A stretch of 18,525 bases of DNA from JAFGPJ01 sp964439135 (GCA_964439135.1 CAYTNN010000079.1:1-18525), one strand, 5' to 3'; numbered from the stretch's first letter, positions 1 through 7,074 are shown. Translations and numbers: made by a program. Notes: generated by a model from the letters alone, not told the origin.

Positions 1-64
1 TCGCGACACGTCTGACATCTACTGGGTTGAACTCAAGGAATATCTACCCGAATCCCATAGATAG
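1..64 (+). CDS. C-terminal end of a PD40 beta-propeller paralogue (cut by window edge)
   Basis: Frame 2 reads 20 codons to a TAG at 62-64, ending SDIYWVELKEYLPESHR. The complete PD40 genes at 116-1054, 1105-2028 and 3396-4304 end in almost the same residues (DIYWVELKEYLPESYR), so this is the tail of a further upstream array member whose body lies outside the window. The first bases (RDTS) match the copy at 3396-4304 better than its direct neighbour, while the bases after that match the neighbour. No function can be read from the fragment itself. Confidence 0.85.
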   Translation, partial: RDTSDIYWVELKEYLPESHR

Positions 65-119
65 CCTGAAGGAATAGTAAACGGGCAAAGGGGCCCTATG
101 AAAAGGAGATCTATTATGA
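62..119 (+). repeat. Array spacer repeat, copy 1
   Basis: A 58-bp spacer running from the stop codon of one array gene to the start codon of the next. It begins TAGCCTGAAGGAATA, continues through GGCAAAGGGGCCCTATG and ends with AAAAGGAG (101-108) seven bases before the ATG at 116. Near-identical copies lie at 1052-1108, 2026-2083 and 3342-3399. It supplies the ribosome binding site of the following gene. An upstream in-frame ATG at 98 lies before this binding site, so 116 is the better start. Confidence 0.85.
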
Positions 120-1054
120 AGCGGACGAAGAAGAAGATTGTTTGGTTTGTGGTTTTCTTGGGGATTGGTTCCATCGGCCTGTGCGCAGAACCCTTTGCCG
201 AGGGACCTTACCTGGGACAGACCCCACCCGGCTCCACGCCTCAGGTCTTTGCCCCCGGATTGATCTGTTATACCGGGCAAGGCCAGTGGGAATCACATGG
301 GCACTTCTCTGCGGATGGTAACACCTTTTGTTTTGCCCGACGTCGGTATGTTTATATCACTGAAAACACAGATCATGGCTGGACAACGCCTAAGCGTATA
401 AAAAGTATTCCATACAAAATATGGTCGCCCTGTCTGTCTCCGGATGCCAATAGTATCTACTTCATGGGCCGATCCAGCACCAGATCGATACGGAACAGCT
501 ACGATCCGTCCACACGCGCGAGTCTTCGTCGCTGCATGCGCACGTCCAAGGGATGGTCTTTGCCGCAGGAATTAGGACCACCCTTCAGCGACTCGGGGTT
601 GGGATTCTCTGTGGCAGCAGATAATAGTATCTACTTTATTTCCGATCGCAAGGGACCATACAGAAACCGTTTTTGGGTTGCCCCTTTTGTGGGCAACACC
701 TGGCCTCGGGCTATAAATATCCCCGTGGAGAAGGGCAATTTAAAAGGCTGCCATCCGGGCATTGCTCCGGATGAGTCCTTTATGGTATTCTACTCCATTC
801 GACCGGCAGCACCAGGCGGAACAGAGACGGACCTGTACCTGACCCTGCGACGGCCGGATGATACCTGGACCAAACCCCGGAATATGGGTCCTCGAATTAA
901 TTCCGGGTATTATGAATTCGGAGCAAGAATCTCTCCGGACAAGAAATACATGTTCTTCACCCGCAGTACCGGGTGGAATCTGGGTCCGGGTCGCGATAAG
1001 GGTGACATCTACTGGGTTGAACTCAAGGAATATCTACCCGAATCCTATAGATAG
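116..1054 (+). CDS. Secreted PD40 (WD40-like/TolB-type) beta-propeller protein, array copy 1
   Basis: 312 aa. A Sec signal peptide has a KRTKKK n-region, a hydrophobic core at residues 9-22 and likely cleavage after LCA24. The mature start EPFAEGPYLGQTPPG and the following FAPGLI are shared by all copies. Five blade-like motifs follow: FSADGNTFCF (64-73), LSPDANSIYF (107-116), VAADNSIYF (166-174), IAPDESFMVF (216-225) and ISPDKKYMFF (272-281). Between them are recurring GW/TW-x-x-P turns. This pattern is PD40/WD40-like propeller; such proteins bind ligands or proteins and usually lack catalysis, and no active site is visible. Start 116 is chosen over the in-frame ATG at 98 because AAAAGGAG lies between them. 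It sits in a same-strand array with ~50-bp gaps and probably forms one operon with the next genes. Function is unknown; a surface or glycan-binding role is only a guess. Confidence 0.85.
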   Translation: MKRTKKKIVWFVVFLGIGSIGLCAEPFAEGPYLGQTPPGSTPQVFAPGLICYTGQGQWESHGHFSADGNTFCFARRRYVYITENTDHGWTTPKRIKSIPYKIWSPCLSPDANSIYFMGRSSTRSIRNSYDPSTRASLRRCMRTSKGWSLPQELGPPFSDSGLGFSVAADNSIYFISDRKGPYRNRFWVAPFVGNTWPRAINIPVEKGNLKGCHPGIAPDESFMVFYSIRPAAPGGTETDLYLTLRRPDDTWTKPRNMGPRINSGYYEFGARISPDKKYMFFTRSTGWNLGPGRDKGDIYWVELKEYLPESYR

Positions 1055-1108
1055 CCTGAAGGAATATTAAACGGCAAAGTGGCCCTATGAAAAGGAGATA
1101 TGTTATGA
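1052..1108 (+). repeat. Array spacer repeat, copy 2
   Basis: A 57-bp copy of the array spacer, one base shorter than the others. It carries AAAAGGAG (1090-1097) seven bases before the ATG at 1105. The one-base difference means the frames of the two flanking genes are not continuous here, unlike at copies 1 and 3. Confidence 0.85.
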
Positions 1109-2028
1109 AGCAGACAAAGAAAAAAATTGTTTGGCTTGTGGTTTTCCTGGGGATTAGCTCCATCGGCCTCTACGCAGAACCGTTTGCTAAGGGGCCCTAT
1201 TTGGGACAAACCCCACCCGGCCCTATCGCTAAGGTCTTTGCCCCCGGACTGATATGTGATACACGGCCGTATCAATGGGAATCTTGGCCCAGCTTCTCTG
1301 CAAATGGTAATACCTTTTGTTTTAACCGGCTTAGGTATGCTTATATCACAGTAAACACAGACCAAGGCTGGACAACGCCTGAGCGTATTGAAAGTATTCC
1401 ATATCACGCCTGGTCGGGTTGTCTGTCTCCGGATGCCAATAGTATCTACATCCGGTGCGGCCCGTTCAGCAGACTGAAACGGAGAAGATCTCTTCGGTCC
1501 AAAGGTTGGTTTATGCGTCGCTGTATGCGCACGGACCAGGGATGGTCTTTGCCATTGGAATTAGGCCCACCCTTTGACGCCTCGTCGGGTGATTTCACGG
1601 TGGCAGCGGATAACAGTATCTGCTTTCAATCCAGAAAAGACGGTTTTTCGATTGCCCCTTTTGTGGGCAACACCTGGTCTCAGGCCATAAAGCTCCCTAT
1701 AGAGATGGGTAACTTAAGAGGCCACAGTCCGGGAATCGCCCCGGATAAATCCTTTCTGGTATTCTACTCAGTTAAACCAGGAGCACCGCTAGGAACGGAA
1801 ACGAACCTGTACCTCACCCTGCGACAGCCTGATGGCACTTGGACCAAACCTCAGAATATGGGGCCGCGCATTAATACTCCATATTTCGAATTCGGAGCCA
1901 GAATCTCACCGGACAAGAAATACATGTTCTTCACGCGCAGTACCGGATGGAATCTGCGTGCGGTTTGTGATACGGGTGACATCTACTGGGTTGAACTCAA
2001 GGAATATCTACCCGAATCCTATCGGTAG
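1105..2028 (+). CDS. Secreted PD40 beta-propeller protein, array copy 2
   Basis: 307 aa, closely related to the gene at 116-1054 along its whole length. The signal peptide (KQTKKKIVWLVVFLG...) is probably cleaved after LYA, before EPFAKGPYLG. The blade motifs are FSANGNTFCF, LSPDANSIYI, VAADNSICF, IAPDKSFLVF and ISPDKKYMFF. The stretch between the second motif and RRCMRT is unlike the other copies: it is basic (RLKRRRSLRSKGWF) where copy 1 has a serine/arginine loop with NSYDPS. Indels between copies keep the frame, which suggests the gene is maintained. Start 1105 is chosen over the ATG at 1087 because the ribosome binding site falls between them. No catalytic motif is seen; ligand unknown. 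Confidence 0.85.
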   Translation: MKQTKKKIVWLVVFLGISSIGLYAEPFAKGPYLGQTPPGPIAKVFAPGLICDTRPYQWESWPSFSANGNTFCFNRLRYAYITVNTDQGWTTPERIESIPYHAWSGCLSPDANSIYIRCGPFSRLKRRRSLRSKGWFMRRCMRTDQGWSLPLELGPPFDASSGDFTVAADNSICFQSRKDGFSIAPFVGNTWSQAIKLPIEMGNLRGHSPGIAPDKSFLVFYSVKPGAPLGTETNLYLTLRQPDGTWTKPQNMGPRINTPYFEFGARISPDKKYMFFTRSTGWNLRAVCDTGDIYWVELKEYLPESYR

Positions 2029-2083
2029 CCCGAAGGAATATCAAACAGGCAAAGGGGCCTTATGAAAAGGATATTTGTTATGA
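2026..2083 (+). repeat. Array spacer repeat, copy 3
   Basis: A 58-bp copy of the array spacer, here preceding a non-PD40 gene. The Shine-Dalgarno is weaker (AAAAGGA, 2065-2071) and eight bases before the ATG at 2080. Array homology continues a few codons past the ATG (GGCGGACAAAGA) before the sequence becomes unrelated. Confidence 0.85.
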
Positions 2084-3381
2084 GGCGGACAAAGAGTCAG
2101 ATGTTCAAATCAGAAACCATAAAAAGGCAAATAACCTCTCTCATATTTACCCTTAGTGTTTTCTTGGCAAATGTAACATACGCCGCAGATAAGAACTCTT
2201 TCTGGCCCCAATTTCACGGGCCGAATCGAGATAATATCTCTACTGAAAAAGGACTCTTGAAAAAGTGGCCAAAGAATGGCCCTGCTCTACTATGGACGAC
2301 CAAGGGGCTGGGACATGGATATTCCAGCATCTCCATTGCCGATGGAATGATTTACACAGCCGGTAGTATCGGTAAACATACAGTTATCATCGCTTTAAAC
2401 TTAGACGGCAAAATGTTGTGGCAAGTGAAAAACGGCAAGGCCTGGACTGGAGCCTATCCCGGATCCCGTGGAACTCCAACCATCGATGGAAACAGGCTGT
2501 ATCATCAAAATCCTCATGGAAGTATAGTCTGCCTGAATGCAAATACCGGAGACATAATATGGCAGCTCAACATTATTGAGAAATTCAACAGCAAGGTTCC
2601 GCGATGGGCTCTATCGGAATCCTTGTTGGTTGATGGTGATCATCTGATTTCTTGTCCCGGAGGCCCTGAAACCTGCATGGTCGCCCTCAACAAGGAAACC
2701 GGAACGGTTGTTTGGAAAGCCCCCAGCACGGGAGAATTGGCCGGCTATGCCTCTCCGGCTTTGTTTGAGCATGAAGGGCTGCGAATCATCACAACACTGA
2801 CTCTCAAGAGTATGATCGGCGTGAATGCAGATACCGGCGATCTTTTATGGCGTATCAAACACGAAACTCCATATGATGAAAACATAATGAAGCCCATTTT
2901 CCACGATGGTGAGGTCTTTATAAGTACCGTGGTTGTGGGCTCTGTAAAATGGAAAGTTAATGTCAAAAACGGCAAGGTCTCACTCGAAGAAATATGGCGC
3001 ACAAAGCAACTTGACAATCATCACGGTGGAGTCATCTTAGTTAATGGGAATCTCCACGGCTCAAGCACCGTTCACAACAGCTTATTGGTTTGTCTGGACT
3101 GGAAAACCGGCCGGATAAAATATATGGATAAGTGTGTAAAAGTATCGCTCACATACGCCGATGGAATGCTATATGCACTAAGTATAGACGGCGTTATGGG
3201 GCTTGTTCAACCTACACCTATCGGACACAAGTTAGTCAGCGATTTCAAAATTCCAAAAAGCGGAAAAGGCAAAAGTTGGGCTCATCCCGTAGTCTGCGGC
3301 GACAGGCTCTATATCCGCCATGGCGAGTTCCTTTACGCATATAGCCTGAAGGAATATCAAATAGGCAAATGGCCACTATAA
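2080..3381 (+). CDS. Secreted PQQ-like (BamB-type) beta-propeller protein, chimeric ends
   Basis: 433 aa from the ATG at 2080. The hydrophobic signal segment ITSLIFTLSVFLANVTYA is followed by WPQFHGPNRDNIS, the usual N-terminal motif of the PQQ-like repeat proteins abundant in Planctomycetes. Blade motifs of the A-x-(D/N)-x-x-T-G-x-x-x-W type recur: LNLDGKMLW, LNANTGDIIW, LNKETGTVVW, VNADTGDLLW and LDWKTGRIKY. The family has structural propellers; a quinone cofactor is not implied. The first codons (MRRTKS) match the start of the neighbouring PD40 genes, so the ancestral start may be the ATG at 2101 (MFKSETIK). The last residues (SLKEYQIGKWPL) are encoded by an array spacer. Unlike the PD40 genes, it is a single-copy insertion in the array. 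The stop overlaps the next gene's ribosome binding site. Function unknown; export is likely. Confidence 0.85.
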   Translation: MRRTKSQMFKSETIKRQITSLIFTLSVFLANVTYAADKNSFWPQFHGPNRDNISTEKGLLKKWPKNGPALLWTTKGLGHGYSSISIADGMIYTAGSIGKHTVIIALNLDGKMLWQVKNGKAWTGAYPGSRGTPTIDGNRLYHQNPHGSIVCLNANTGDIIWQLNIIEKFNSKVPRWALSESLLVDGDHLISCPGGPETCMVALNKETGTVVWKAPSTGELAGYASPALFEHEGLRIITTLTLKSMIGVNADTGDLLWRIKHETPYDENIMKPIFHDGEVFISTVVVGSVKWKVNVKNGKVSLEEIWRTKQLDNHHGGVILVNGNLHGSSTVHNSLLVCLDWKTGRIKYMDKCVKVSLTYADGMLYALSIDGVMGLVQPTPIGHKLVSDFKIPKSGKGKSWAHPVVCGDRLYIRHGEFLYAYSLKEYQIGKWPL

Positions 3382-3399
3382 AAAGGAGATATGTTATGA
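3342..3399 (+). repeat. Array spacer repeat, copy 4, partly coding
   Basis: A 58-bp copy of the array spacer. Its first 40 bases are read as the C-terminus of the PQQ-like gene in a frame where the ancestral TAG (3342-3344) is not a stop. Translation ends at TAA 3379-3381, which overlaps the AAAAAGGAG (3380-3388) serving the ATG at 3396. This layout would allow translational coupling. Confidence 0.85.
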
Positions 3400-4304
3400 A
3401 ACAGATAACAAAGAACATTGTTTGGCTCGCAGCCTTTTTAGTGATTGGTTCCATCCAGGCATTGGCAGAGCCCTTTGCCAAGGGACCGTACTTGGGACAG
3501 ACCCCGCCCGGCCCTATCGCCCAGGTCTTTGCCCCCGGACTGATCTGTGATACCCGACCACACCAGGGGGAGGCCTGGGGGACCTTCTCGGCTGATGGCA
3601 ACACCTTTTGTTTTAGCCGGCTTGGGTATATTTGTATCACAGAAAACACGGACCAGGGCTGGACAACGCCTAAGCGTATAAAAAGCATTCCATACAGGGC
3701 GGCGTGTTGCTGTCTATCTCCGGATGCCAATAGTGTCTACTTCAATTACAGCTACGATCCGTCCAAACGCTACAGTCGTCATCGCTGCATGCGCACGTCC
3801 CGGGGATGGTCTTTGCCGCAGGAAATAATAGGATCATCGATCGGCACTGGATCTGGATTCTCTTTGGCTGCGAATAACAATTTCTACTTCGTCTCCTGGG
3901 CCTTTGGGCCACACAAAAAGGGCGGTATATTTTGTGCCCCTTTTGTGGATAACGCCTGGCCCGAGGCCATCAATCTCTCTGTGCTTGTCCAGGGGAAGGG
4001 GGTAGGGGACCCGGGAATTGCACCGGATGAGTCCTTTATGGTAGTCAACACCATTCACCCGGGAGGGTATGGGTATCAAGACCTGTACTTAACCCTGCGA
4101 CGGCCGGATGGTACCTGGCCCGAAGCTCGGAATATGGGTCCTCGAATCAACTCCAGGTATTTTGAAATAGGAGCCGTAATCTCACCGGACAAGAAATACA
4201 TGTTCTTCACCCGCAGTAACGGCTGGTGGGAGAATTCGAGTCGCGACACGTCTGATATCTACTGGGTCGAACTCAAGGAGTATCTACCCGAATCCTATAG
4301 ATAG
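3396..4304 (+). CDS. Secreted PD40 beta-propeller protein, array copy 3
   Basis: 302 aa, the shortest complete copy. The signal peptide (KQITKNIVWLAAFLVIG...) is probably cleaved after ALA, before EPFAKGPYLG. Blade motifs are FSADGNTFCF, LSPDANSVYF, LAANNNFYF, IAPDESFMVV and ISPDKKYMFF. The linker after the second motif is short (NYSYDPSKRYSRH), and the loop before APFV differs from the other copies (WAFGPHKKGGIF). The first third is nearly the same as the gene at 4339-5283, including the DTRPHQGEAWGTF segment that the first two copies lack. Start 3396 follows AAAAAGGAG at 3380-3388; an in-frame ATG at 3369 lies inside the preceding gene and has no better site. Confidence 0.85.
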   Translation: MKQITKNIVWLAAFLVIGSIQALAEPFAKGPYLGQTPPGPIAQVFAPGLICDTRPHQGEAWGTFSADGNTFCFSRLGYICITENTDQGWTTPKRIKSIPYRAACCCLSPDANSVYFNYSYDPSKRYSRHRCMRTSRGWSLPQEIIGSSIGTGSGFSLAANNNFYFVSWAFGPHKKGGIFCAPFVDNAWPEAINLSVLVQGKGVGDPGIAPDESFMVVNTIHPGGYGYQDLYLTLRRPDGTWPEARNMGPRINSRYFEIGAVISPDKKYMFFTRSNGWWENSSRDTSDIYWVELKEYLPESYR

Positions 4305-4338
4305 CCACTATGTAATCCCTTTGTTAAGGAGAAAGACA

Positions 4339-5283
4339 ATGAGAAAAAGAACACTGCCTATTATCGAATGTGTTTTTCTTTTGATGTGGATATGTTGTAT
4401 AACGTCAGCAAAGCCCTTTGCCGTGGGACCTTATTTGGGACAGACTCCGCCCGGCCCTGTCGCACAGGTCTTTGCCCCGGGGTTGATCTGTGATACTCGG
4501 CCACACCAGGGGGAAGCCTGGGGGACCTTCTCGGCTGATGGCAACACCTTTTGTTTTAACCGGCTTGGGTATGTTTATATCACAGAAAATACGGACCAGG
4601 GCTGGACAGCGCCTAAGCGTATAAAAAGTATTCCATACAAGACGGCGTATTGCTGTCTGTCTCTGGATGCCAATAGTATCTACTTCATTTCCTGCTACGA
4701 TCCGTCCCCACCCTACGATCTGTTTCGCTGCAACCGAACATCCCATGGATGGGCTAAGCCGCAGAGACTAGGACCACCACTAAGTTCTTCGGCACGTGAG
4801 CTTGGAATCTCTTTAGCAGCGGATAACAGTATTTACCTCTCTTCTAAACGCAAGGGGGAAATAAAATGCAGAATATGGGTTGCCCCTTTTGTGGACAACA
4901 CATGGCCCCGGGCCGACCATATCTCTTTGAATCACCAAGCGTCCGATCCGGGAATTGCTCCGGATGAGTCGTTTATGGTGTTCACCGCCATAAATCTACC
5001 GGGAGGTTATGGGCAGCGGGACCTGTACCTGATCCTGCATTTGCCGGATGGCACGTGGTCCAAACCTCGAAATCTGGGCCCTAAGATTAATTCTGCCTAC
5101 TTTGAACATAGCCCAAGGATCTCTCCGGACAAGAAGTACCTGTTCTTCACCCGCAGCAACGGCTGGGATCCAAGAAAGCACAGCGCGGATATCTACTGGG
5201 TTAAACTCAAGGAATATTTGCCCGATCCCAATGACTCCAATTTGATCGGTAGGAAAAAGGGTTATGGCAACGAAAAACAATAG
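4339..5283 (+). CDS. Secreted PD40 beta-propeller protein, array copy 4 (last, divergent ends)
   Basis: 314 aa. The mature part matches the other copies (KPFAVGPYLGQTPPGPVAQVFAPGLICDTR, then the same blade motifs). The signal peptide (RKRTLPIIECVFLLMWICCITSA) and the 5' spacer are unrelated to theirs. The second blade motif reads LSLDANSIYF, with the usual SPD changed to SLD. The C-terminus runs about 19 residues past the usual KEYLPES end (DPNDSNLIGRKKGYGNEKQ), because the standard stop is absent. The start is the ATG at 4339, with AAGGAGA at 4326-4332; an upstream in-frame TTG at 4321 lies before that site. It closes the array, and a noncoding gap of about 435 bp follows. Confidence 0.85.
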   Translation: MRKRTLPIIECVFLLMWICCITSAKPFAVGPYLGQTPPGPVAQVFAPGLICDTRPHQGEAWGTFSADGNTFCFNRLGYVYITENTDQGWTAPKRIKSIPYKTAYCCLSLDANSIYFISCYDPSPPYDLFRCNRTSHGWAKPQRLGPPLSSSARELGISLAADNSIYLSSKRKGEIKCRIWVAPFVDNTWPRADHISLNHQASDPGIAPDESFMVFTAINLPGGYGQRDLYLILHLPDGTWSKPRNLGPKINSAYFEHSPRISPDKKYLFFTRSNGWDPRKHSADIYWVKLKEYLPDPNDSNLIGRKKGYGNEKQ

Positions 5284-5340
5284 AATCTTGGACTTGGTCG
5301 TATTCTCCCTCTAACTAGTTCCTTTTGCGGAAGCAGTGTT

Positions 5341-5406
5341 TGTCATTCCCGCGCAGGCGGGAATCCAGTTTTTTCGCTCTGGACCCCTGCTTTCGCAGGG
5401 GTGACA
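5341..5406. repeat. Palindromic REP/MITE-like intergenic repeat
   Basis: Two 28-bp arms (5341-5368 and 5379-5406) are imperfect reverse complements around a 10-bp centre. Each arm is itself a hairpin: TTCCCGC-GCAG-GCGGGAA (5346-5363) and ACCCCTGC-TTTC-GCAGGGGT (5383-5402). The TGTCATTCCCGCG...GGAATCCAG pattern is a widespread bacterial intergenic repeat type. In the transcript it could fold and act as an attenuator or 3' stabiliser, but there is no T-run for classical termination. Confidence 0.8.
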
Positions 5407-5655
5407 TTGTGGGTACTTGTTTTCCGCAACAGAAACTATCTAACGAGTACGGCACTGGGAACGTGTATATCGTCAGATTTGATGAAGCGAAGGACGAACA
5501 GGACAGTCTGTAACTCAATGATAGGTAATGCTCTCTATCCTGCAACCTTGTCCAAGTAAGGCCATGAATCTATTCAGGAGAATTATAGGTGTAGAATTAA
5601 GTACAATTACTTGCCTGCGGCGTTTTTTCCGCTAACATCGAGCCCGGCTTAAGAT

Positions 5656-5661
5656 TATAAT
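5656..5661 (+). promoter_or_regulatory. Possible -10 box for the aminotransferase unit
   Basis: A perfect TATAAT lies about 58 bp before the ATG at 5719. The hexamer 17 bp upstream (TAACAT at 5633-5638) matches the sigma-70 -35 consensus poorly, so support is mainly position and the -10 match. Confidence 0.3.
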
Positions 5662-5704
5662 GGTATTTTCAGCTAAATATCAGGTTTGGAGAAAATGCCA
5701 AATG

Positions 5705-5710
5705 AAAGGG
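5705..5710 (+). promoter_or_regulatory. Ribosome binding site deciding the aminotransferase start
   Basis: AAAGGG ends eight bases before the ATG at 5719, which directly precedes the Tat motif. The alternative in-frame ATG at 5695 has GGAG only three bases away, which is too close. Confidence 0.6.
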
Positions 5711-5718
5711 TTTGGAAA

Positions 5719-7074
5719 ATGGCTAAGAATAATTTAACAAGAAGGCAATTCATCGCCGCGGCGTCGGCGGGCTCGCTCGCCGGGGTAGTCTCAAGAACCA
5801 TTCCGAGCTACGCAAACATCACGAAAAAAGCGGGCAAACTTGCAATCCTCGGCGGCGAACCGGTCAGGAAGAACAAAAGCTGGCCGAGCTGGCCTTACTG
5901 TGATGAACGCATAGTGGACTCGGTAGTAAAAACGACCAGGAGCAGGATCTGGTGCAGAATACAATCTAAGTCAGGAACAGTGCCCACACTTGAGAAGAAA
6001 TTCGCTGATCTGATAGGGGCCAAATTCTGCGTGGCGACCGGCTCCGGAACCCAGGCGCTGCACACCTGCGTCGAGGCTCTCGGAATCGGTCCCGGCGACG
6101 AGGTCATCACGTCGCCCTATACCGATCCCGGGACGATTGCTTCGATTCTGTCGGCGCGGGCGCTGCCGGTCTTAGCAGACTTGGATTCCGAATCGTATCA
6201 GTTCGATCCCGACGACGTGGAACGCAGAATTACCGAAAACACCAAAGCGATTATGCCCGTGCACATGATGGGCCAGCCATGTGACATGGGTCGAATCATG
6301 GAGATTGCCAGGAAGCACAATCTGAAAGTGATTGAAGATGCCGCCCAGGCACATTTTTCCGAGTACAAGGGTGAGAAGTTAGGAACCATTGGCGATCTTG
6401 GGTGTTTCAGCTTTCAGTCGAGTAAGACAATTGCCTGCGGAGAGGGCGGATGCATAGTCGGCAATGATGAAGAACTCATGGACAAATGTTATACCGTCCA
6501 TAATCACGGCACATCCCGCCGCGGATGCACTGAAGTGGCCGGGCCGAAATACCGGATGAATGAGTTCGAAGCAGCCGTGCTGCTTGGCCAGTTGCCCGGC
6601 GCCAAAGAACGCTTCGCCCACCGTAATGAGAACGCTGCCTACCTGACGTCCAGGCTCAAAGACGTCCCCGGCATCCGCCCGCAGAAATTGTATGACGGGA
6701 CGGCCAGCGGCTCGTATTACCTGTATGCAACGTCATACCTTAAAGAACATTTCAACAACGTGGATCGCAGCACATTCCTCAAGGCACTGCGTGCCGAAGG
6801 TGTTAGTCTCAGCACATATATAGCACAGGGACTGCACCGGGAACCGTGGATAGAGCACATCCTGGAGCGGCCGGTCTATAAGAAAATGTTCTCCCGGCAG
6901 AGACTTGAAGAATATCGCCAGCAGGTTCCGTGTCCGACCTGCGACCAGGTCTGCCGGGAGATGGCGATGATTTGGGCGTCCGGCCCGCTGCTGGCAGGCA
7001 AAGGGGACATGGACAACATTGCCGACGCCATAATCAAGGTCTACGAAAACCGCGACAAGCTAAGCTCAATATAA
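5719..7074 (+). CDS. Tat-exported DegT/DnrJ/EryC1/StrS family aminotransferase
   Basis: 451 aa. The N-terminal twin-arginine signal NLTRRQFIAAAS is followed by a hydrophobic stretch and likely cleavage near SYA31. The rest is a fold-type I PLP enzyme of the sugar aminotransferase (AHBA synthase-like) family: ATGSGTQAL (residues 106-114) for phosphate binding, EDAAQAH (206-212) with the Asp that pairs with the PLP nitrogen, and FSFQSSKTIACGEGG, where K236 is the expected Schiff-base lysine. Family members transaminate keto-sugars or ketocyclitols with glutamate or glutamine as donor. All key residues are present, so activity is plausible, but the substrate cannot be read. Most family members are cytosolic; Tat export would fit a protein that folds with its cofactor before transport. 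It is first in a plus-strand unit, 71 bp before the next gene. Length is normal once the signal is removed. Confidence 0.88.
   Translation: MAKNNLTRRQFIAAASAGSLAGVVSRTIPSYANITKKAGKLAILGGEPVRKNKSWPSWPYCDERIVDSVVKTTRSRIWCRIQSKSGTVPTLEKKFADLIGAKFCVATGSGTQALHTCVEALGIGPGDEVITSPYTDPGTIASILSARALPVLADLDSESYQFDPDDVERRITENTKAIMPVHMMGQPCDMGRIMEIARKHNLKVIEDAAQAHFSEYKGEKLGTIGDLGCFSFQSSKTIACGEGGCIVGNDEELMDKCYTVHNHGTSRRGCTEVAGPKYRMNEFEAAVLLGQLPGAKERFAHRNENAAYLTSRLKDVPGIRPQKLYDGTASGSYYLYATSYLKEHFNNVDRSTFLKALRAEGVSLSTYIAQGLHREPWIEHILERPVYKKMFSRQRLEEYRQQVPCPTCDQVCREMAMIWASGPLLAGKGDMDNIADAIIKVYENRDKLSSI

Larger units (their letters stand above)
5284..5718. other. Noncoding gap between the PD40 array and the aminotransferase unit
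   Basis: 435 bp with no convincing gene. It contains a palindromic repeat (5341-5406), a short outer inverted pair TTGCGGAA (5325-5332) / TTCCGCAA near 5422-5429, and a possible promoter near 5656. Short open frames on both strands across the repeat encode the SFPRRRESS and DSRLRGND type peptides typical of translated intergenic repeats. No clear intrinsic terminator with a T-run is visible directly after 5283. Confidence 0.7.

Noticed and set aside
98..115. ATG at 98 (and the matching ATGs at 1087 and 2062) as gene starts
   Set aside because: These lie before the AAAAGGA(G) site; the next in-frame ATG has the right spacing and leads directly into a normal signal peptide.
62..118. Continuous reading frame from the PD40 stop codon into the next gene at spacers 1 and 3, suggesting stop readthrough and a polyprotein
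   Set aside because: Spacer copy 2 is out of frame by one base, each gene has its own ribosome binding site and signal peptide, and nothing else supports suppression of TAG.
62..3399. The four spaced ~58-bp repeats as a CRISPR-like or integron-like array
   Set aside because: The repeats are gene-sized distances apart, carry stop codon, ribosome binding site and start codon, and are explained by tandem gene duplication. No cas or integrase gene is present.
5315..5545. Small open frames on both strands across the 5341-5406 repeat
   Set aside because: The peptides (SFPRRRESS, DSRLRGND) are translations of a palindromic repeat commonly mis-annotated as genes.
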